A stretch of 64,000 nt of DNA. Source: Xanthomonas boreopolis (lineage in GTDB: Bacteria > Pseudomonadota > Gammaproteobacteria > Xanthomonadales > Xanthomonadaceae). The translations under genes were made by a program, and so were the position numbers. Within the stretch, counting starts at the first letter, position 1. Each line of letters begins with the position of its first letter. The notes beneath the pieces were generated by a model. It saw only the letters and a program-made list of their open reading frames with translations, did no database searches and was not told where the DNA came from. The stretch is taken from positions 1,121-65,120 of the forward strand of contig BNBA01000024.1 of NCBI GenBank assembly GCA_014654535.1. Reading direction: 5' to 3'. Shown one piece after another: positions 25,492-34,826 of this stretch.

Positions 25492-25802
25492 TTTGGTGTT
25501 CCCCTAGAGAGTACCTACGCCCCTTTCCGGGGCGCGATCCGTTGGTAGACGAGGGCTCCCGCAGGAGCCCGGTTCCTTGGAACGTGCGTTCCGGGCGCGA
25601 TCATACGCATGTGAGCCCGATCACGCCACAGCCCGCCGGGGCGAGGACACCGGCAAAACGATGTGTGCCCGTCCCGGCCTCGTCCCCGGGCGTCGCTTGC
25701 CACTAGCATTCGTTGTTTGGCACGCCGGCCACACCGCTGCCATAGACTCGTGGCGTACAGGCCCATTGCCCTCTCCCCCCGCCCCCCCCAACAGGAACCG
25801 TC
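25492..25802. other. divergent intergenic region with hairpin cluster
   Basis: 311 bp between the CsgG-like and LpxR-like starts; no gene seen. Hairpins: CGCCCC-TTTCC-GGGGCG (25518-25534), GGGCTCC-CGCA-GGAGCCC (25553-25570) and GGAACG-TG-CGTTCC (25579-25592). The right part ends in a C-rich run before the lpxR-like ATG. Promoters for both genes must lie here, but no convincing -35/-10 pair was found. Confidence 0.5.
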
Positions 25803-26870
25803 ATGCCCGTGCTGCGTACGTTGGTCCCCCTGCTCGCTGCGGCCCTGGCCGTCCATGCCCCCGCCACCCTGGCTGCCGACGCCGACCAATGCCGGGAAAG
25901 CACCCTCCGCCAGACCCCGCCCGCGATCAATTTCCGCGTCGACAACGACCTGTTCGGCGGCGAACACCAGGACGAGGGCTATACCAACGGCGCGGTGCTG
26001 ACCTTCGTCTCGCCCAACCTGGCCGACTACACCCAGGACCCGTGCCTGCCGGCGCCGGCGCGGTGGATCAACCGCTACCTGGAGAAGCTGCACCCGGGCG
26101 AGTTCGAGCAGCAGAACATGGTGTTCTCGATCGGCCAGGGCCTGTTCACGCCGAAGGACTTCACCCGCCGCGACGTGATCCCGGACGACCGCCCCTACGC
26201 CGGCATTCTGCTGGCCAGCTTCGGCTACAACGCCCGCAACGGCGACCACCTGCGCACCACCCAGCTGCAGCTGGGCATCGTCGGCCCCTGGGCGCTGGGC
26301 AAGCAGACCCAGGACGCGGTGCACGACGTGCTGGGCGACGAGAAGTTCGAGGGCTGGGACAACCAGCTCCACAACGAGCCGCTGATCGGCCTGGTCCACG
26401 AGCGCATGCGGCGCTGGCCGCGCGATGCCACCCTCAATGCCGGCGGCTGGGGCTGGGATGCGATCACGCACTGGGGCGGGACGGTCGGCAACCGCGCCAC
26501 CTATGCCAACCTCGGCGGCGAGGTGCGCTTCGGCTGGAAGCTGCCGGACGACTTCGGCAGCACGCCGATCCGCCCGGCCGGCGAGAACACCGCGCCGAGC
26601 CATGGCGGCCGCCCCAGCGGCTGGTCGGGCCACTTCTTCATCACCGCCGACGGACGCTGGGTGCTGCGCGACATCACCCTGGACGGCAATACCTTCCGCG
26701 ACAGCCACAGCGTGGACAAGCGCCCGTTCGTGGCCGACCTCGGCTACGGCATCGCGGTGATGTACGGCCGCTGGAAATTCGCGATCGCGCGCTACCACCG
26801 CACCCGCGAGTTCGACACCCAGAAGGAGACGCCGGTGTACGGCAGCTTCACGATCAGCCGGATGCTTTGA
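25803..26870 (+). CDS. LpxR-family lipid A deacylase-like outer membrane protein
   Basis: 355 residues with a signal peptide (about 1-24, TLAADAD). LpxR (DUF2219) removes the 3'-acyloxyacyl chain of lipid A in Salmonella. The N-terminal strand INFRVDNDLFGG gives the conserved Asn-Asp pair; YTNGAVLTF the conserved Thr/Ser region; DDRPYAGILLASFGYN and DNQLHNEPLIGL (likely catalytic His) follow. Alternating hydrophobic strands to the final TISRML fit a 12-strand barrel with terminal hydrophobic residue. It sits inside an otherwise minus-strand wall-synthesis cluster. A GATTCGG array begins seven bases after its stop. Confidence 0.86.
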   Translation: MPVLRTLVPLLAAALAVHAPATLAADADQCRESTLRQTPPAINFRVDNDLFGGEHQDEGYTNGAVLTFVSPNLADYTQDPCLPAPARWINRYLEKLHPGEFEQQNMVFSIGQGLFTPKDFTRRDVIPDDRPYAGILLASFGYNARNGDHLRTTQLQLGIVGPWALGKQTQDAVHDVLGDEKFEGWDNQLHNEPLIGLVHERMRRWPRDATLNAGGWGWDAITHWGGTVGNRATYANLGGEVRFGWKLPDDFGSTPIRPAGENTAPSHGGRPSGWSGHFFITADGRWVLRDITLDGNTFRDSHSVDKRPFVADLGYGIAVMYGRWKFAIARYHRTREFDTQKETPVYGSFTISRML

Positions 26871-26877
26871 GGGCCGG

Positions 26878-26933
26878 GATTCGGGATTCGGGATTCGGGA
26901 TTCGGGATTCGGGATTCGGGATTCGGGATTCGG
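26878..26933. repeat. (GATTCGG)8 heptamer array
   Basis: Eight uninterrupted GATTCGG units start seven bases after the lpxR-like stop. They are followed at about 26958-26990 by GTCAAGCGACCCGATGCTTTC, the same flank that follows the ten-unit array at 6946. This makes a compound element rather than a simple slippage tract. Confidence 0.95.
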
Positions 26934-27000
26934 GAAAGCGTCTTCGCCCGGGCTCGGCCGTCAAGCGACCCGATGCTTTCCTGCAGGCTTCTCGCTTTTC

Positions 27001-27062
27001 CGTGGGAGGGACTTCAGTCCCGACAGGGCCGGCAAAGCCTCGCCGGGACCGAAGTCCCTCCC
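27001..27062. repeat. GTGGGAGGGACTTCAGTCCC-type palindromic repeat pair
   Basis: The left arm GTGGGAGGGACTTCAGTCCC (27003-27022) faces GGGACCGAAGTCCCTCCC (about 27045-27062). Each arm holds the hairpin GGGAC-TTCA-GTCCC or its complement. It is a sequence variant of the element at 5294, with compensating changes in the stem; another copy is at 39129. Confidence 0.82.
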
Positions 27063-27087
27063 CCGGCGACATTCGATCCGGAACAAG

Positions 27088-27115
27088 AAAAAAGCCGGCT
27101 TGCGCCGGCTTTTTT
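27088..27115. terminator. bidirectional intrinsic terminator between lpxR-like gene and dacC
   Basis: A6-GCCGGC-TTGC-GCCGGC-T6 at 27088-27115 is a textbook symmetrical rho-independent terminator. It lies three bases after the dacC stop on the minus strand and also ends the lpxR-like transcript on the plus strand. Confidence 0.93.
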
Positions 27116-27118
27116 CGT

Positions 27119-28396
27119 TCACTCGGATTCCCACCACATCCAGAAGCTGTCCCACAGGCGCTTGAAGAAACCGCCTTCCTCGACCGCCGCGGTGGCGACC
27201 AACGGCGATTGCGCCACGACCTTGCCGTCGAGGGTGACCTTGACGGTGCCGATCTGCTGGCCCTGCTTGATCGGCGCGATCAGCTGCTTGGGTACCTCGA
27301 TGCTCGGCTTGAGCGCGTCGTAGCGGCCGCGCGGCACGCTCACCAGCAGCGGCGCGGCCACGCCCAGCTGCACCTGGTCGCCCTTGCCCTTCCACACCTT
27401 CTGCTGGGCCACGACCTTGCCAGGCTCGTACAGGCGGTGGGTCTCGTAGAAACGGAACGCCCAGTTCAGCAGCGCCAGCGAGTCGGTGGCGCGCTGCTTC
27501 TCCGAGGTGTCGCCGAAGATCACGGTGATCACGCGCTGGTCGCCGCGGATCGCCGAGTTGATGATGCAGTAGCCGGCTTCGGAGGTATGGCCGGTCTTGA
27601 TGCCGTCCACCGACGGATCGCGCCACAGCAGCAGGTTGCGGTTGGGCTGGGTGATGCCGCCGACCGTCAGCTCCTTGATCTTGTTGTAGGCGTAGGTCTC
27701 CGGGAAGTCGCGGATCAGCGCGCGTCCCAGCAGCGCCATGTCGTAGGCGCTGGAGTAATGGCCCTCGGCCGACAGGCCGGTGGCGTCCATGAACTGCGAA
27801 TCCTTCATGCCGATGCGCTGGGCGTAGCTGTTCATCAGCGCGACGAACGCTTCCTCGCTGCCGGCGACGTGTTCGGCCAGGGCGATCGCGGCATCGTTGC
27901 CGGACTGCACCACCATGCCCTTCTCCATGTCCTCCAGGCGCGCGGTCTTGTTGACCGGGAAGCCGCTGTAGCTGCCGTCGGTACCGGCCCCGCCCTTGCG
28001 CCAGGCGTTCTCGGTCATCATCACCTGGTCGTCGCGGCTGATCTTGCCGTTCTTCATCTCGGCGGCGATCACGTACGAGGTCAGCACCTTGGTCATGCTG
28101 GCCGGCGCGAGGCGCTCATGGATGTTCTCGCCCGCCAGCACCTGGCCGGAGGCGTAGTCCATCACGATCCAGGCCTTGGACACGGCCGGCGCCGGCGCCG
28201 GCGGGATCTGGACCTGCGCAGGCGCGGCAGGCTTGGCGGCGGCAGGCTGCGGGGTCGGGGTCTGCGCGGAGACCAGGCCGATGGCCAGGGTGGCCAGGGC
28301 GACGCCGGCGAGCAGCAGAGTCCGCGCACCCGGGCGTGCGCGCTTGCGGAGGGATGCGACGTGCTCCTGTGAGGGACTCGCAAAACGGGATTTCAT
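27119..28396 (-). CDS. dacC: D-alanyl-D-alanine carboxypeptidase, PBP5/6 type
   Basis: 425 residues. It removes the terminal D-Ala of wall pentapeptides. The serine motif SMTKVLT, SGNDAA and KTGHTSEAG (KTG) are all present; the C-terminal FFKRLWDSFWMWWESE is the amphipathic membrane anchor. From the ATG at 28396 the signal peptide has an unusually long N-region of about 27 residues containing FASPSQEHV, the same peptide as the lipB tail repeat; the hydrophobic core follows (TLLLAGVALATLAIGL). A Pro/Ala linker precedes the catalytic domain. It closes the wall-elongation block. The symbol could equally be dacA. Confidence 0.92.
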   Translation of the reverse strand: MKSRFASPSQEHVASLRKRARPGARTLLLAGVALATLAIGLVSAQTPTPQPAAAKPAAPAQVQIPPAPAPAVSKAWIVMDYASGQVLAGENIHERLAPASMTKVLTSYVIAAEMKNGKISRDDQVMMTENAWRKGGAGTDGSYSGFPVNKTARLEDMEKGMVVQSGNDAAIALAEHVAGSEEAFVALMNSYAQRIGMKDSQFMDATGLSAEGHYSSAYDMALLGRALIRDFPETYAYNKIKELTVGGITQPNRNLLLWRDPSVDGIKTGHTSEAGYCIINSAIRGDQRVITVIFGDTSEKQRATDSLALLNWAFRFYETHRLYEPGKVVAQQKVWKGKGDQVQLGVAAPLLVSVPRGRYDALKPSIEVPKQLIAPIKQGQQIGTVKVTLDGKVVAQSPLVATAAVEEGGFFKRLWDSFWMWWESE

Positions 28397-28508
28397 CGAA
28401 GAACAACTCCTGGGGCCTGGCGGCCTGGCTGACTGGTGGGCCGGAAGGCCCGGGCGGAAACGATCATTGTAGGCCGGCCGCTCCGGTGCAGCGCGGCGTG
28501 CGAGCGAT

Positions 28509-29834
28509 TCAGGGCGCCACGATCTGCGGGCGCCCGAATCCCAGACCCGCGATGCGGCTGGCAAGTTCCGTCGCGTTGTCGTGGTCGCGCGCGTTCACGC
28601 GCAACCGCCACAACGTGCGGCCGCCGCTGGCGATGTCGCTGATGCTGGCGCCGACGATGCCGGCCGAGGCCAGCTGCGCCAGCGCGCGGTTGGCATTCTC
28701 GCGGCTGGCGAAGCTGGCGACCTGCAGCAGGATGCTGCCGAGCGCGGCCTCGGCCATGCCGGGCTTGTCCGCGGCAGGCTCGCCCGCGGCGGCAACGGCG
28801 GCCGGCCGTTCCGCGGCGGCGCCGGTCGCGGCCGCAGCCGGCGCACGCGCCGGCGGAGGCGCCACCGCGGCCGGCTTGCCAGTGGCCACGCGCACGCCTT
28901 GCGCCTTCATCCAGGCATCGAAGTTGTCGGCACTGCCCGGCGTCTTGGCATCGGCGACCCGGTAGCGCCAGCGCTCGGCGGAAGAGGCGCCGGCCGTCGC
29001 GGCCGCCACGGCCGGCGCCGGTGCCGGCACCGGCTTGGCCGGCAACTTGCCGACCAGCTTGTCGATCTCGCTGTCCTTCGGCTTCGGCTCCACCTTGGCC
29101 ACCGCCGGCGCCGGCCCCGCGGCGCCACGGCCCTGGCGCCGCGCCAGCAGCATGGGATTGTCGGCCTCGGTCAGCCCGCGCACCTCGACGTTGCCGGTGC
29201 CGCGCGCGGTGATGCCGAGCTTGACCGCCGCGGCATAGCTCAGGTCGATCAGCCGACCGTCGTGGAACGGACCGCGGTCGTTGACGCGCACCACCACCGA
29301 CTCGCCATTGTCGAGGTTGGTGACCAGCGCGAAGCTCGGCAGCGGCAGGGTCTTGTGCGCGGCGGTGAAGGCGTACATGTCGTACACCTCCTTGTTGGAG
29401 GTGAGCCGGCCGTGGAACTTGGCGCCGTAGTACGACGCCGTGCCGCGCTCGACGTAGCCGTCGGCACCGTCCATCACCTTGTACTTCTTGCCCAGCACCT
29501 CGTACGGCGACTTGTTGCCTACCGGCGAGCGCGGCTCGCGGGTGACCAGCGGCTCGGGGATGCAGGCCACGTTGGGCACGTAGTCCGGGGTGGAATCCTT
29601 CACGCCCGGCTTGTACAGCCCGCCGGCCACGTAGTCGCCGCGCGTGGAAGGATCTTCCTTGGCGGGCGCGTACGGCGAGGTCGACGGGCATCCCGTGGCG
29701 ACGTGCGCCTGGCCCCTGCCCTCCACCTTCACCCCCTTGCCGGCGGAGGCCGGGGCGGGCGATTTCTTCGGCGCGCTGCTGCACGCCGCCAAGCCCAGGA
29801 TCATCAGGATCGGAACCAGCGCCTTGGTGTTCAT
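28509..29834 (-). CDS. rlpA: septal-ring lytic transglycosylase RlpA, lipoprotein
   Basis: 441 residues. Lipobox LAAC near residue 18 predicts outer-membrane anchoring. The double-psi barrel (about 130-220) has GTASYYGAKFHGRLTSNKE, FALVTNLDNGESVVVRVNDRGPFHDGRLIDLSYAAA, with the catalytic Asp in VNDRGPF. A Pro/Ala-rich linker leads to a C-terminal SPOR domain (about 360-440) that binds denuded glycan strands at septa. The ATG overlaps the mltB stop by four bases. This gene is longer than E. coli RlpA because of the linker. Confidence 0.92.
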   Translation of the reverse strand: MNTKALVPILMILGLAACSSAPKKSPAPASAGKGVKVEGRGQAHVATGCPSTSPYAPAKEDPSTRGDYVAGGLYKPGVKDSTPDYVPNVACIPEPLVTREPRSPVGNKSPYEVLGKKYKVMDGADGYVERGTASYYGAKFHGRLTSNKEVYDMYAFTAAHKTLPLPSFALVTNLDNGESVVVRVNDRGPFHDGRLIDLSYAAAVKLGITARGTGNVEVRGLTEADNPMLLARRQGRGAAGPAPAVAKVEPKPKDSEIDKLVGKLPAKPVPAPAPAVAAATAGASSAERWRYRVADAKTPGSADNFDAWMKAQGVRVATGKPAAVAPPPARAPAAAATGAAAERPAAVAAAGEPAADKPGMAEAALGSILLQVASFASRENANRALAQLASAGIVGASISDIASGGRTLWRLRVNARDHDNATELASRIAGLGFGRPQIVAP

Positions 29835-30958
29835 GCCGGAGGTAGCTCCTTGCCGGCGATGGCCTCGGACAGTTGGAACACGGCCATCGCGTACATCTTG
29901 GAGATGTTGTAGCGGGTGATCGCGTAGTAGTTCTGGAAGCCCAGCCAGTACTGCTTGCCGGCGCTGCCGTCCAGGCTGACCGGCGTGGCCAGCGTGCCGG
30001 CCACCACCGGCGCGGCCGGGTGGTAGCCGCGCTGCGACAGCTGGGCCAGCGTCCAGGTCGGGGTCCAGTCGGTCGGGTTGAATTCCTCGTGCCCGGGCGC
30101 CAGCGTGGCCGGGACCGCGACCTGCCCGCCGCGCACCCAGCCGCCCTTCTTGACGAAGTAGTTGGCGATCGAGGCGAAGGCGTCGTCGAAGCTGTTGAAC
30201 AGGTCGCGGCGGCCGTCGCCGTTGCCGTCGACCGCGAACTGGCGGTAGCTGGACGGCATGAACTGGCCCAGGCCCATCGCGCCGGCGTAGCTGCCGGTCA
30301 GCGTGGCGATATCGAGCTTTTCTTCCTTGCCGAGCGCGAACAGCTGCGCCAGTTCGTCGCGGAAGAACAGTTCGCGGCGCACCTCGCGCTCGAGCTTGGC
30401 CGGGTCGCCGCTGCGCGGATAGCGGAACGCCAGCGTGTACAGCGCATCGAGCACGCGGTACTTGCCGGTGTTGGCGCCGTAGCTGGTCTCCACGCCGATG
30501 ATGGCGACGATCACCTGCGCCGGCACGCCGGTGGCGGCTTCCACGCGCGCCAGCTCGTCGCGGTGCTGCGCCAGGAAGCGGCGCCCGCCGTCGATCCGCG
30601 CCTGGGAGATGAAGATCGGCCGGTACTCGCTCCACGGCTTGACCCGCTCGGCCGGGCGCGACATCGCCGCGACGATCGCGTCCTTGAACTGCGCCTGCGC
30701 CAGCGTGGCCTCGATCGTCGCCGGGTCGATGCCGTACTTGGCGGCGGTATCGCGCACGAAGTTGGCGCGTGCGGTCTCGAACGGCACCGGCGTGAGATCG
30801 ACCGGCGGCAGCGCCGGGGCCTCGGGCGCCGCCTCGGCGGGCACGGCCGCCGGGCGGCCGGAAACGACGGGGGCCGGGGGCGGCGACGGCGGCTTGGCCT
30901 GGCTGGCGCAGGCCGCCAGCGTCAGGGAGGTCAGGCAGATCAGGGCAGGTCGGATCAT
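29831..30958 (-). CDS. mltB: membrane-bound lytic murein transglycosylase B
   Basis: 375 residues with a lipobox LAAC at about residues 14-17 and a Pro-rich linker to residue 55. MltB cleaves peptidoglycan between MurNAc and GlcNAc, forming anhydro-MurNAc. The catalytic glutamate is in IIGVETSYGANTG (about 157), followed by GSYAGAMGLGQFMPSSYR and the Ca-binding-like DGNGDGRRD. It overlaps rlpA by four bases (ATGA). A 182-bp AT-richer spacer with no gene separates it from rodA, and probably carries its promoter. Confidence 0.94.
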   Translation of the reverse strand: MIRPALICLTSLTLAACASQAKPPSPPPAPVVSGRPAAVPAEAAPEAPALPPVDLTPVPFETARANFVRDTAAKYGIDPATIEATLAQAQFKDAIVAAMSRPAERVKPWSEYRPIFISQARIDGGRRFLAQHRDELARVEAATGVPAQVIVAIIGVETSYGANTGKYRVLDALYTLAFRYPRSGDPAKLEREVRRELFFRDELAQLFALGKEEKLDIATLTGSYAGAMGLGQFMPSSYRQFAVDGNGDGRRDLFNSFDDAFASIANYFVKKGGWVRGGQVAVPATLAPGHEEFNPTDWTPTWTLAQLSQRGYHPAAPVVAGTLATPVSLDGSAGKQYWLGFQNYYAITRYNISKMYAMAVFQLSEAIAGKELPPA

Positions 30959-31140
30959 GCGCCGGAGATTAGCAGGTTAAAGATGAATTACCAGCAATAA
31001 GGCCATGAAACAAAAGAACTTTGTCGGCCAACAGGCAATTCGACCCGCGCTCGCGCATTCAGCTCGCGCCGGCATCGCGCCGTGACAGGTGAAGCCTCCG
31101 CCCGGGATCAGGCACGCACGCAAGGCGGCCACGGGCCGGA

Positions 31141-32265
31141 TCAGTACCCGCCATGCACCGGCCGGTGCGTCTTCACCGCCATCACCAGGCCCAGGCCGGC
31201 CAGCAGCGAGACCGCCGAGGTACCGCCGTAGCTCATCAGCGGCATCGGCACGCCGACCACCGGCAGCAGCCCCGAGATCATGCCGCCGTTGACGATCACG
31301 TAGACGAAGAAGGACAGGCCGGTGGCGCCGGCCAGCAGGCGCGAATAGGTGTCGCGGGCCTGCGCGGCGATCCACAGGCAGCGCGCGATCACCACCAGGT
31401 ACAGCGCCAGCACCGTGGCCACGCCGATCCAGCCGAACTCCTCGCTCAGCACCGAGAACGCGAAGTCGGTGGTCTGCTCGGGGATGAAGTTCAGGTGCGA
31501 CTGCGAGCCCAGCCCCCAGCCCTTGCCGCTCAAACCGCCCGAGCCGATCGCGATCTTGGACTGGATGATGTTCCAGCCGGCGCCGAGCGCGTCGTTCTCG
31601 GGGTTGAGGAACATCATGATGCGGTCCTTCTGGTAAGGCCGCAGCAGCCAGAACCACGCGACCGGCGCCACCGCCGCGACGCCGCCGACGCCGATGCCGA
31701 CCCACCACCAGGGCAGCCCCGCCAGCAGCAGCACGAACACGCCGGACGCCGCGATCAGCACGCCGGTGCCGAAATCCGGCTGCAGCATGATCAGCGCGGT
31801 CGGCACGCCGATGATCACCGCGCTGGCGAGCACGGTCGGGATCCGCGGCGGCAGCGGCATGCGGTGCAGGTACCAGGCCACCATCATCGGCAGGCTGATC
31901 TTCAGCAGTTCGGCCGGCTGCAGGTAGAACAGCTTCAGGTCCAGCCACTGGCGGCCGTACTTGCCGGTGCCGAGCACGAACACCGCCAGCAGCGGCAGCA
32001 TCGACAGGGCATAGACCAGCGGCGTCCAGGCGCGCAGGCGCAGCACCGACACGCGCGAGATCGCCCACATCGCCACCAGGCCGATCGCGAAGCGCACGCC
32101 CTGCGCGGCGACCAGCCGCCCGCTGCCGCCGGTCGCCCCGCCCGCGCTGTGCATCACCATCAGGCCCATCGCCATCAAGGCGCCCAGCGCCAGGCACAGC
32201 GGCCAGTCGAGCGTGCGGGCGAAGCGCGCGCCCAGGTCGAGCAGCCAGCGCAGGAAATCCTTCAT
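31141..32265 (-). CDS. rodA: rod-shape peptidoglycan glycosyltransferase RodA (SEDS)
   Basis: 374 residues, ten membrane segments. It polymerises lipid II in the elongasome with PBP2. SEDS signatures: QPAELLKISLPMMVAW, QPDFGTG, NFIPEQTTDFAFSVLSEEFG (catalytic loop) and the terminal GVPMPLMSYGGTSAVS. The ATG at 32265 overlaps the mrdA stop by four bases, giving coupled expression of polymerase and transpeptidase. Confidence 0.95.
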   Translation of the reverse strand: MKDFLRWLLDLGARFARTLDWPLCLALGALMAMGLMVMHSAGGATGGSGRLVAAQGVRFAIGLVAMWAISRVSVLRLRAWTPLVYALSMLPLLAVFVLGTGKYGRQWLDLKLFYLQPAELLKISLPMMVAWYLHRMPLPPRIPTVLASAVIIGVPTALIMLQPDFGTGVLIAASGVFVLLLAGLPWWWVGIGVGGVAAVAPVAWFWLLRPYQKDRIMMFLNPENDALGAGWNIIQSKIAIGSGGLSGKGWGLGSQSHLNFIPEQTTDFAFSVLSEEFGWIGVATVLALYLVVIARCLWIAAQARDTYSRLLAGATGLSFFVYVIVNGGMISGLLPVVGVPMPLMSYGGTSAVSLLAGLGLVMAVKTHRPVHGGY

Positions 32266-34328
32266 TGCCCATCCTCCGGCACCGCGTCCGGGATCGGCGG
32301 CGGCTCGGCCGGCCCCGCCGGGGCCGGCGCCGGATCCAGGCGCAGCCGGGCCGTGCCGACGCTGACCGGCAGCGGCTCCAGGGCCAGCGCGGCCTGGTCG
32401 CCGGCCTGGCGCACCTGCGGCGCCTCGGCGTCGAACTGCACCACGCCCACCGCGGTGCTGCCGCGCTCGGCGTCCAGCGGCTCCAGGCCATCGGGCAGGC
32501 GGCCGAGCAGCCAGGCATCGAAGATCTTGCGCGCGATCGGCGCGGCGGTGCTGACACCATAGCCGCCGCCTTCCACCGCGATCGCCACCGCGATGGTCGG
32601 GTTGTCCGCCGGCGCGAAGCCCTCGAACAGCGAACGGTGCCGCAGGTGCATCGGCAGGCTGCGCGGGTTCACCGCGGCGGTGCCCTTGCGGCTGACCACC
32701 TGCGCGGTGCCGGTCTTGCCGGCCATCTGGTAGGGGGCGCCGATCGCCACGGAATAGGCGCCGCCGCCCGGGCGCATGGTGTCCATCATGCCCTCGCGCA
32801 CCCATTGCAGGTTGCCCGGGTTGTCGCTGATCGGCTTGGTCGGGCCGGGCGGCAGCGGCGTCCACGGCTGGTCGAAGCCGCCGCGCTGGGCCATCACCAG
32901 CCGCGGCGTGCGCAGCTGCCCGTCGGCGATGCCGCCGACCGCGCGCACCAGCTGCAGCGGCGTCACCTTCCAGTCGCCCTGCCCGATGGCGATGTTGACC
33001 GTGTCGCCGGGATACCACGCCTCCTTGCGGGTCTTCCGCTTGTAGTCGGGCGAGGGCACGATGCCGCCGGTCTCGCCGACCAGGTCGATCCCGGTCGGCG
33101 AGCCGAAGCCGTACTTGTACATGTACTTGTCGACCTGGGTGATGCCCATGTCGAGCGCCAGCTTGTAGTAATAGGTGTTGACCGACTGCGCGATGGACTT
33201 GCGCAGGTCGGTCCAGCCGTGGCCGCCGCGGTGCGAATCGCCCCAGCCGCGGCTCACGCCCGGCAGGTAGAACATGCCGGTGGACAGGATCTTGTCCTCG
33301 GGCCGGCGCGCGCCGCTGTCCAGGCCGGCCAGGCCCATCAGCGGCTTGATCGTCGAGCCGGGCGCGACGCCGCCCAGCACCAGCCGGTTGAACTGCGGCC
33401 GCGACGGGTTCTCGTTGAGCGCCTTGAAGTCGGCATGCGAGATGCCGTTGACGAACAGGTTGGGATCGTAGGACGGCAGGCTGACCATCGCCAGGATCTC
33501 GCCGGTGCGCGGATCCATCGCGACCGCCGATCCCTCGTACTCGCCGAACGCGGCCACCATCGCGCGCTGCAGGTCGGCGTCGATCGACAGGCGCAGGTCG
33601 GCGCCGGACTGCGCCGGAACCCGCCCGACGGTGCGGATCGCGCGCCCCTGCACGTTGGTCTCGACCTGCTCGTAGCCGACCTTGCCGCGCAGTTGCTGCT
33701 CGTAATAGCGCTCCAGCCCGGACTTGCCGATATGGGTGAGCGCGGCATTGCCCTCGCCCAGCGTCTCCAGGTCCTTCTCGTCGACCCGCCCGACGTAGCC
33801 GATCACATGCGCGAACAGGTCGCCGAACGGGTAGCGCCGGGTCAGGTAGGGCTCCAGCTCCACGCCCGGGAAGCGCCAGCGCTCGACCGCGAAGCGCGCC
33901 ATCTCCTCGTCGCTCATGCGCAGCTTGATGGTGACCGGCATGAAGCTGCGCCGCCCCTTGCGCTCGCGCTTGAAGCGCTCCAGGTCCTCCGGGGTGATCG
34001 CGATCACCTTGCCCAGCTCGGCCAGCATCGCGTCCATGTCGGCGACCTTGTCCGGGGTCACGTCCAGGCGGAAGGCCGGCACGTTCTCGGCCAGCAGCCG
34101 GCCGTTGCGGTCGTAGATCATCCCGCGCCCGGGCACCACCGGGCGCAGCTTGATCCGGTTCGCCTCCGAGCGGGTGGCGTAGACCTCGTGGTCGAGCACC
34201 TGCAGCTTGAAGTACCAGCCCGCCAGGCCGGCCAGGCACAGCACGACCGCGGCGAAGCCCAGCACCGCGCGGCGGCGGAACTGTTCGGCCTCGGCATGCG
34301 GGTTCTTGACCTGGCGGCGGGAGGACAT
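32262..34328 (-). CDS. mrdA: penicillin-binding protein 2 (elongasome transpeptidase)
   Basis: 688 residues. One N-terminal membrane anchor (about 20-42), a pedestal region and the transpeptidase domain. Active-site serine motif GVAPGSTIKPL, the SVN motif in AQSVNTYYYKL and KTGTAQ are complete. The C-terminal ~60 residues are Pro-rich beyond the usual end. The gene starts 18 bases after the mreD stop and overlaps rodA. It is the mecillinam-target class of PBP. Confidence 0.95.
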   Translation of the reverse strand: MSSRRQVKNPHAEAEQFRRRAVLGFAAVVLCLAGLAGWYFKLQVLDHEVYATRSEANRIKLRPVVPGRGMIYDRNGRLLAENVPAFRLDVTPDKVADMDAMLAELGKVIAITPEDLERFKRERKGRRSFMPVTIKLRMSDEEMARFAVERWRFPGVELEPYLTRRYPFGDLFAHVIGYVGRVDEKDLETLGEGNAALTHIGKSGLERYYEQQLRGKVGYEQVETNVQGRAIRTVGRVPAQSGADLRLSIDADLQRAMVAAFGEYEGSAVAMDPRTGEILAMVSLPSYDPNLFVNGISHADFKALNENPSRPQFNRLVLGGVAPGSTIKPLMGLAGLDSGARRPEDKILSTGMFYLPGVSRGWGDSHRGGHGWTDLRKSIAQSVNTYYYKLALDMGITQVDKYMYKYGFGSPTGIDLVGETGGIVPSPDYKRKTRKEAWYPGDTVNIAIGQGDWKVTPLQLVRAVGGIADGQLRTPRLVMAQRGGFDQPWTPLPPGPTKPISDNPGNLQWVREGMMDTMRPGGGAYSVAIGAPYQMAGKTGTAQVVSRKGTAAVNPRSLPMHLRHRSLFEGFAPADNPTIAVAIAVEGGGYGVSTAAPIARKIFDAWLLGRLPDGLEPLDAERGSTAVGVVQFDAEAPQVRQAGDQAALALEPLPVSVGTARLRLDPAPAPAGPAEPPPIPDAVPEDGQ

Positions 34329-34346
34329 CGGCGCTACCTGCGGGCC

Positions 34347-34826
34347 CTAACCGCGCTTGCCCAGGCGCAGCGCATCGAGCAGCACGAACAGCGGCAGCCA
34401 CAGCAGCATGCCCAGCAACGGCGCCCACCAATAGCTCCATGGCAGGGTGGGTTCGCCCACCGCCAGGTGCACCGCCGCCGAGACGATGCGGTCGTTGACC
34501 AGCAGGCCGCCGATCGCCAGCGCCTGCTGCGACATCGGGAAGAACCGCAGCCGCGCGCGGAAGCGCTGCAGGATGAAGGTCATGATCACCAGCCGCAGCG
34601 CCTGCTCGCCCAGCAGGGTGCCGTAGACCATGTCCGCGGCCAGCCCGGCGATGAAGGCCAGGCCGAGCCCGGCCTGGTCGGGCTCCTCGATCACCCAGTA
34701 GGTCAGCACCAGCGCCAGCCAGTACGGGCGCAGCGGCTGCACCGGCAGCGGCAGCGGCAGCAGGCCCAGCAGCAACGCCACCACCAGGCTGACCGGCAGC
34801 ACCCAGGCCTTGCGCTGGCGGCTCAT
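34347..34826 (-). CDS. mreD: rod-shape-determining protein MreD
   Basis: 159 residues, about five membrane segments. Typical family features are YWVIEEPDQAGLGLAFIAGLAADMVYGTLLGEQ and the C-terminal LLWLPLFVLLDALR. It overlaps the mreC stop by four bases. It links MreC to the RodA/PBP2 synthase in the inner membrane. Confidence 0.92.
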   Translation of the reverse strand: MSRQRKAWVLPVSLVVALLLGLLPLPLPVQPLRPYWLALVLTYWVIEEPDQAGLGLAFIAGLAADMVYGTLLGEQALRLVIMTFILQRFRARLRFFPMSQQALAIGGLLVNDRIVSAAVHLAVGEPTLPWSYWWAPLLGMLLWLPLFVLLDALRLGKRG

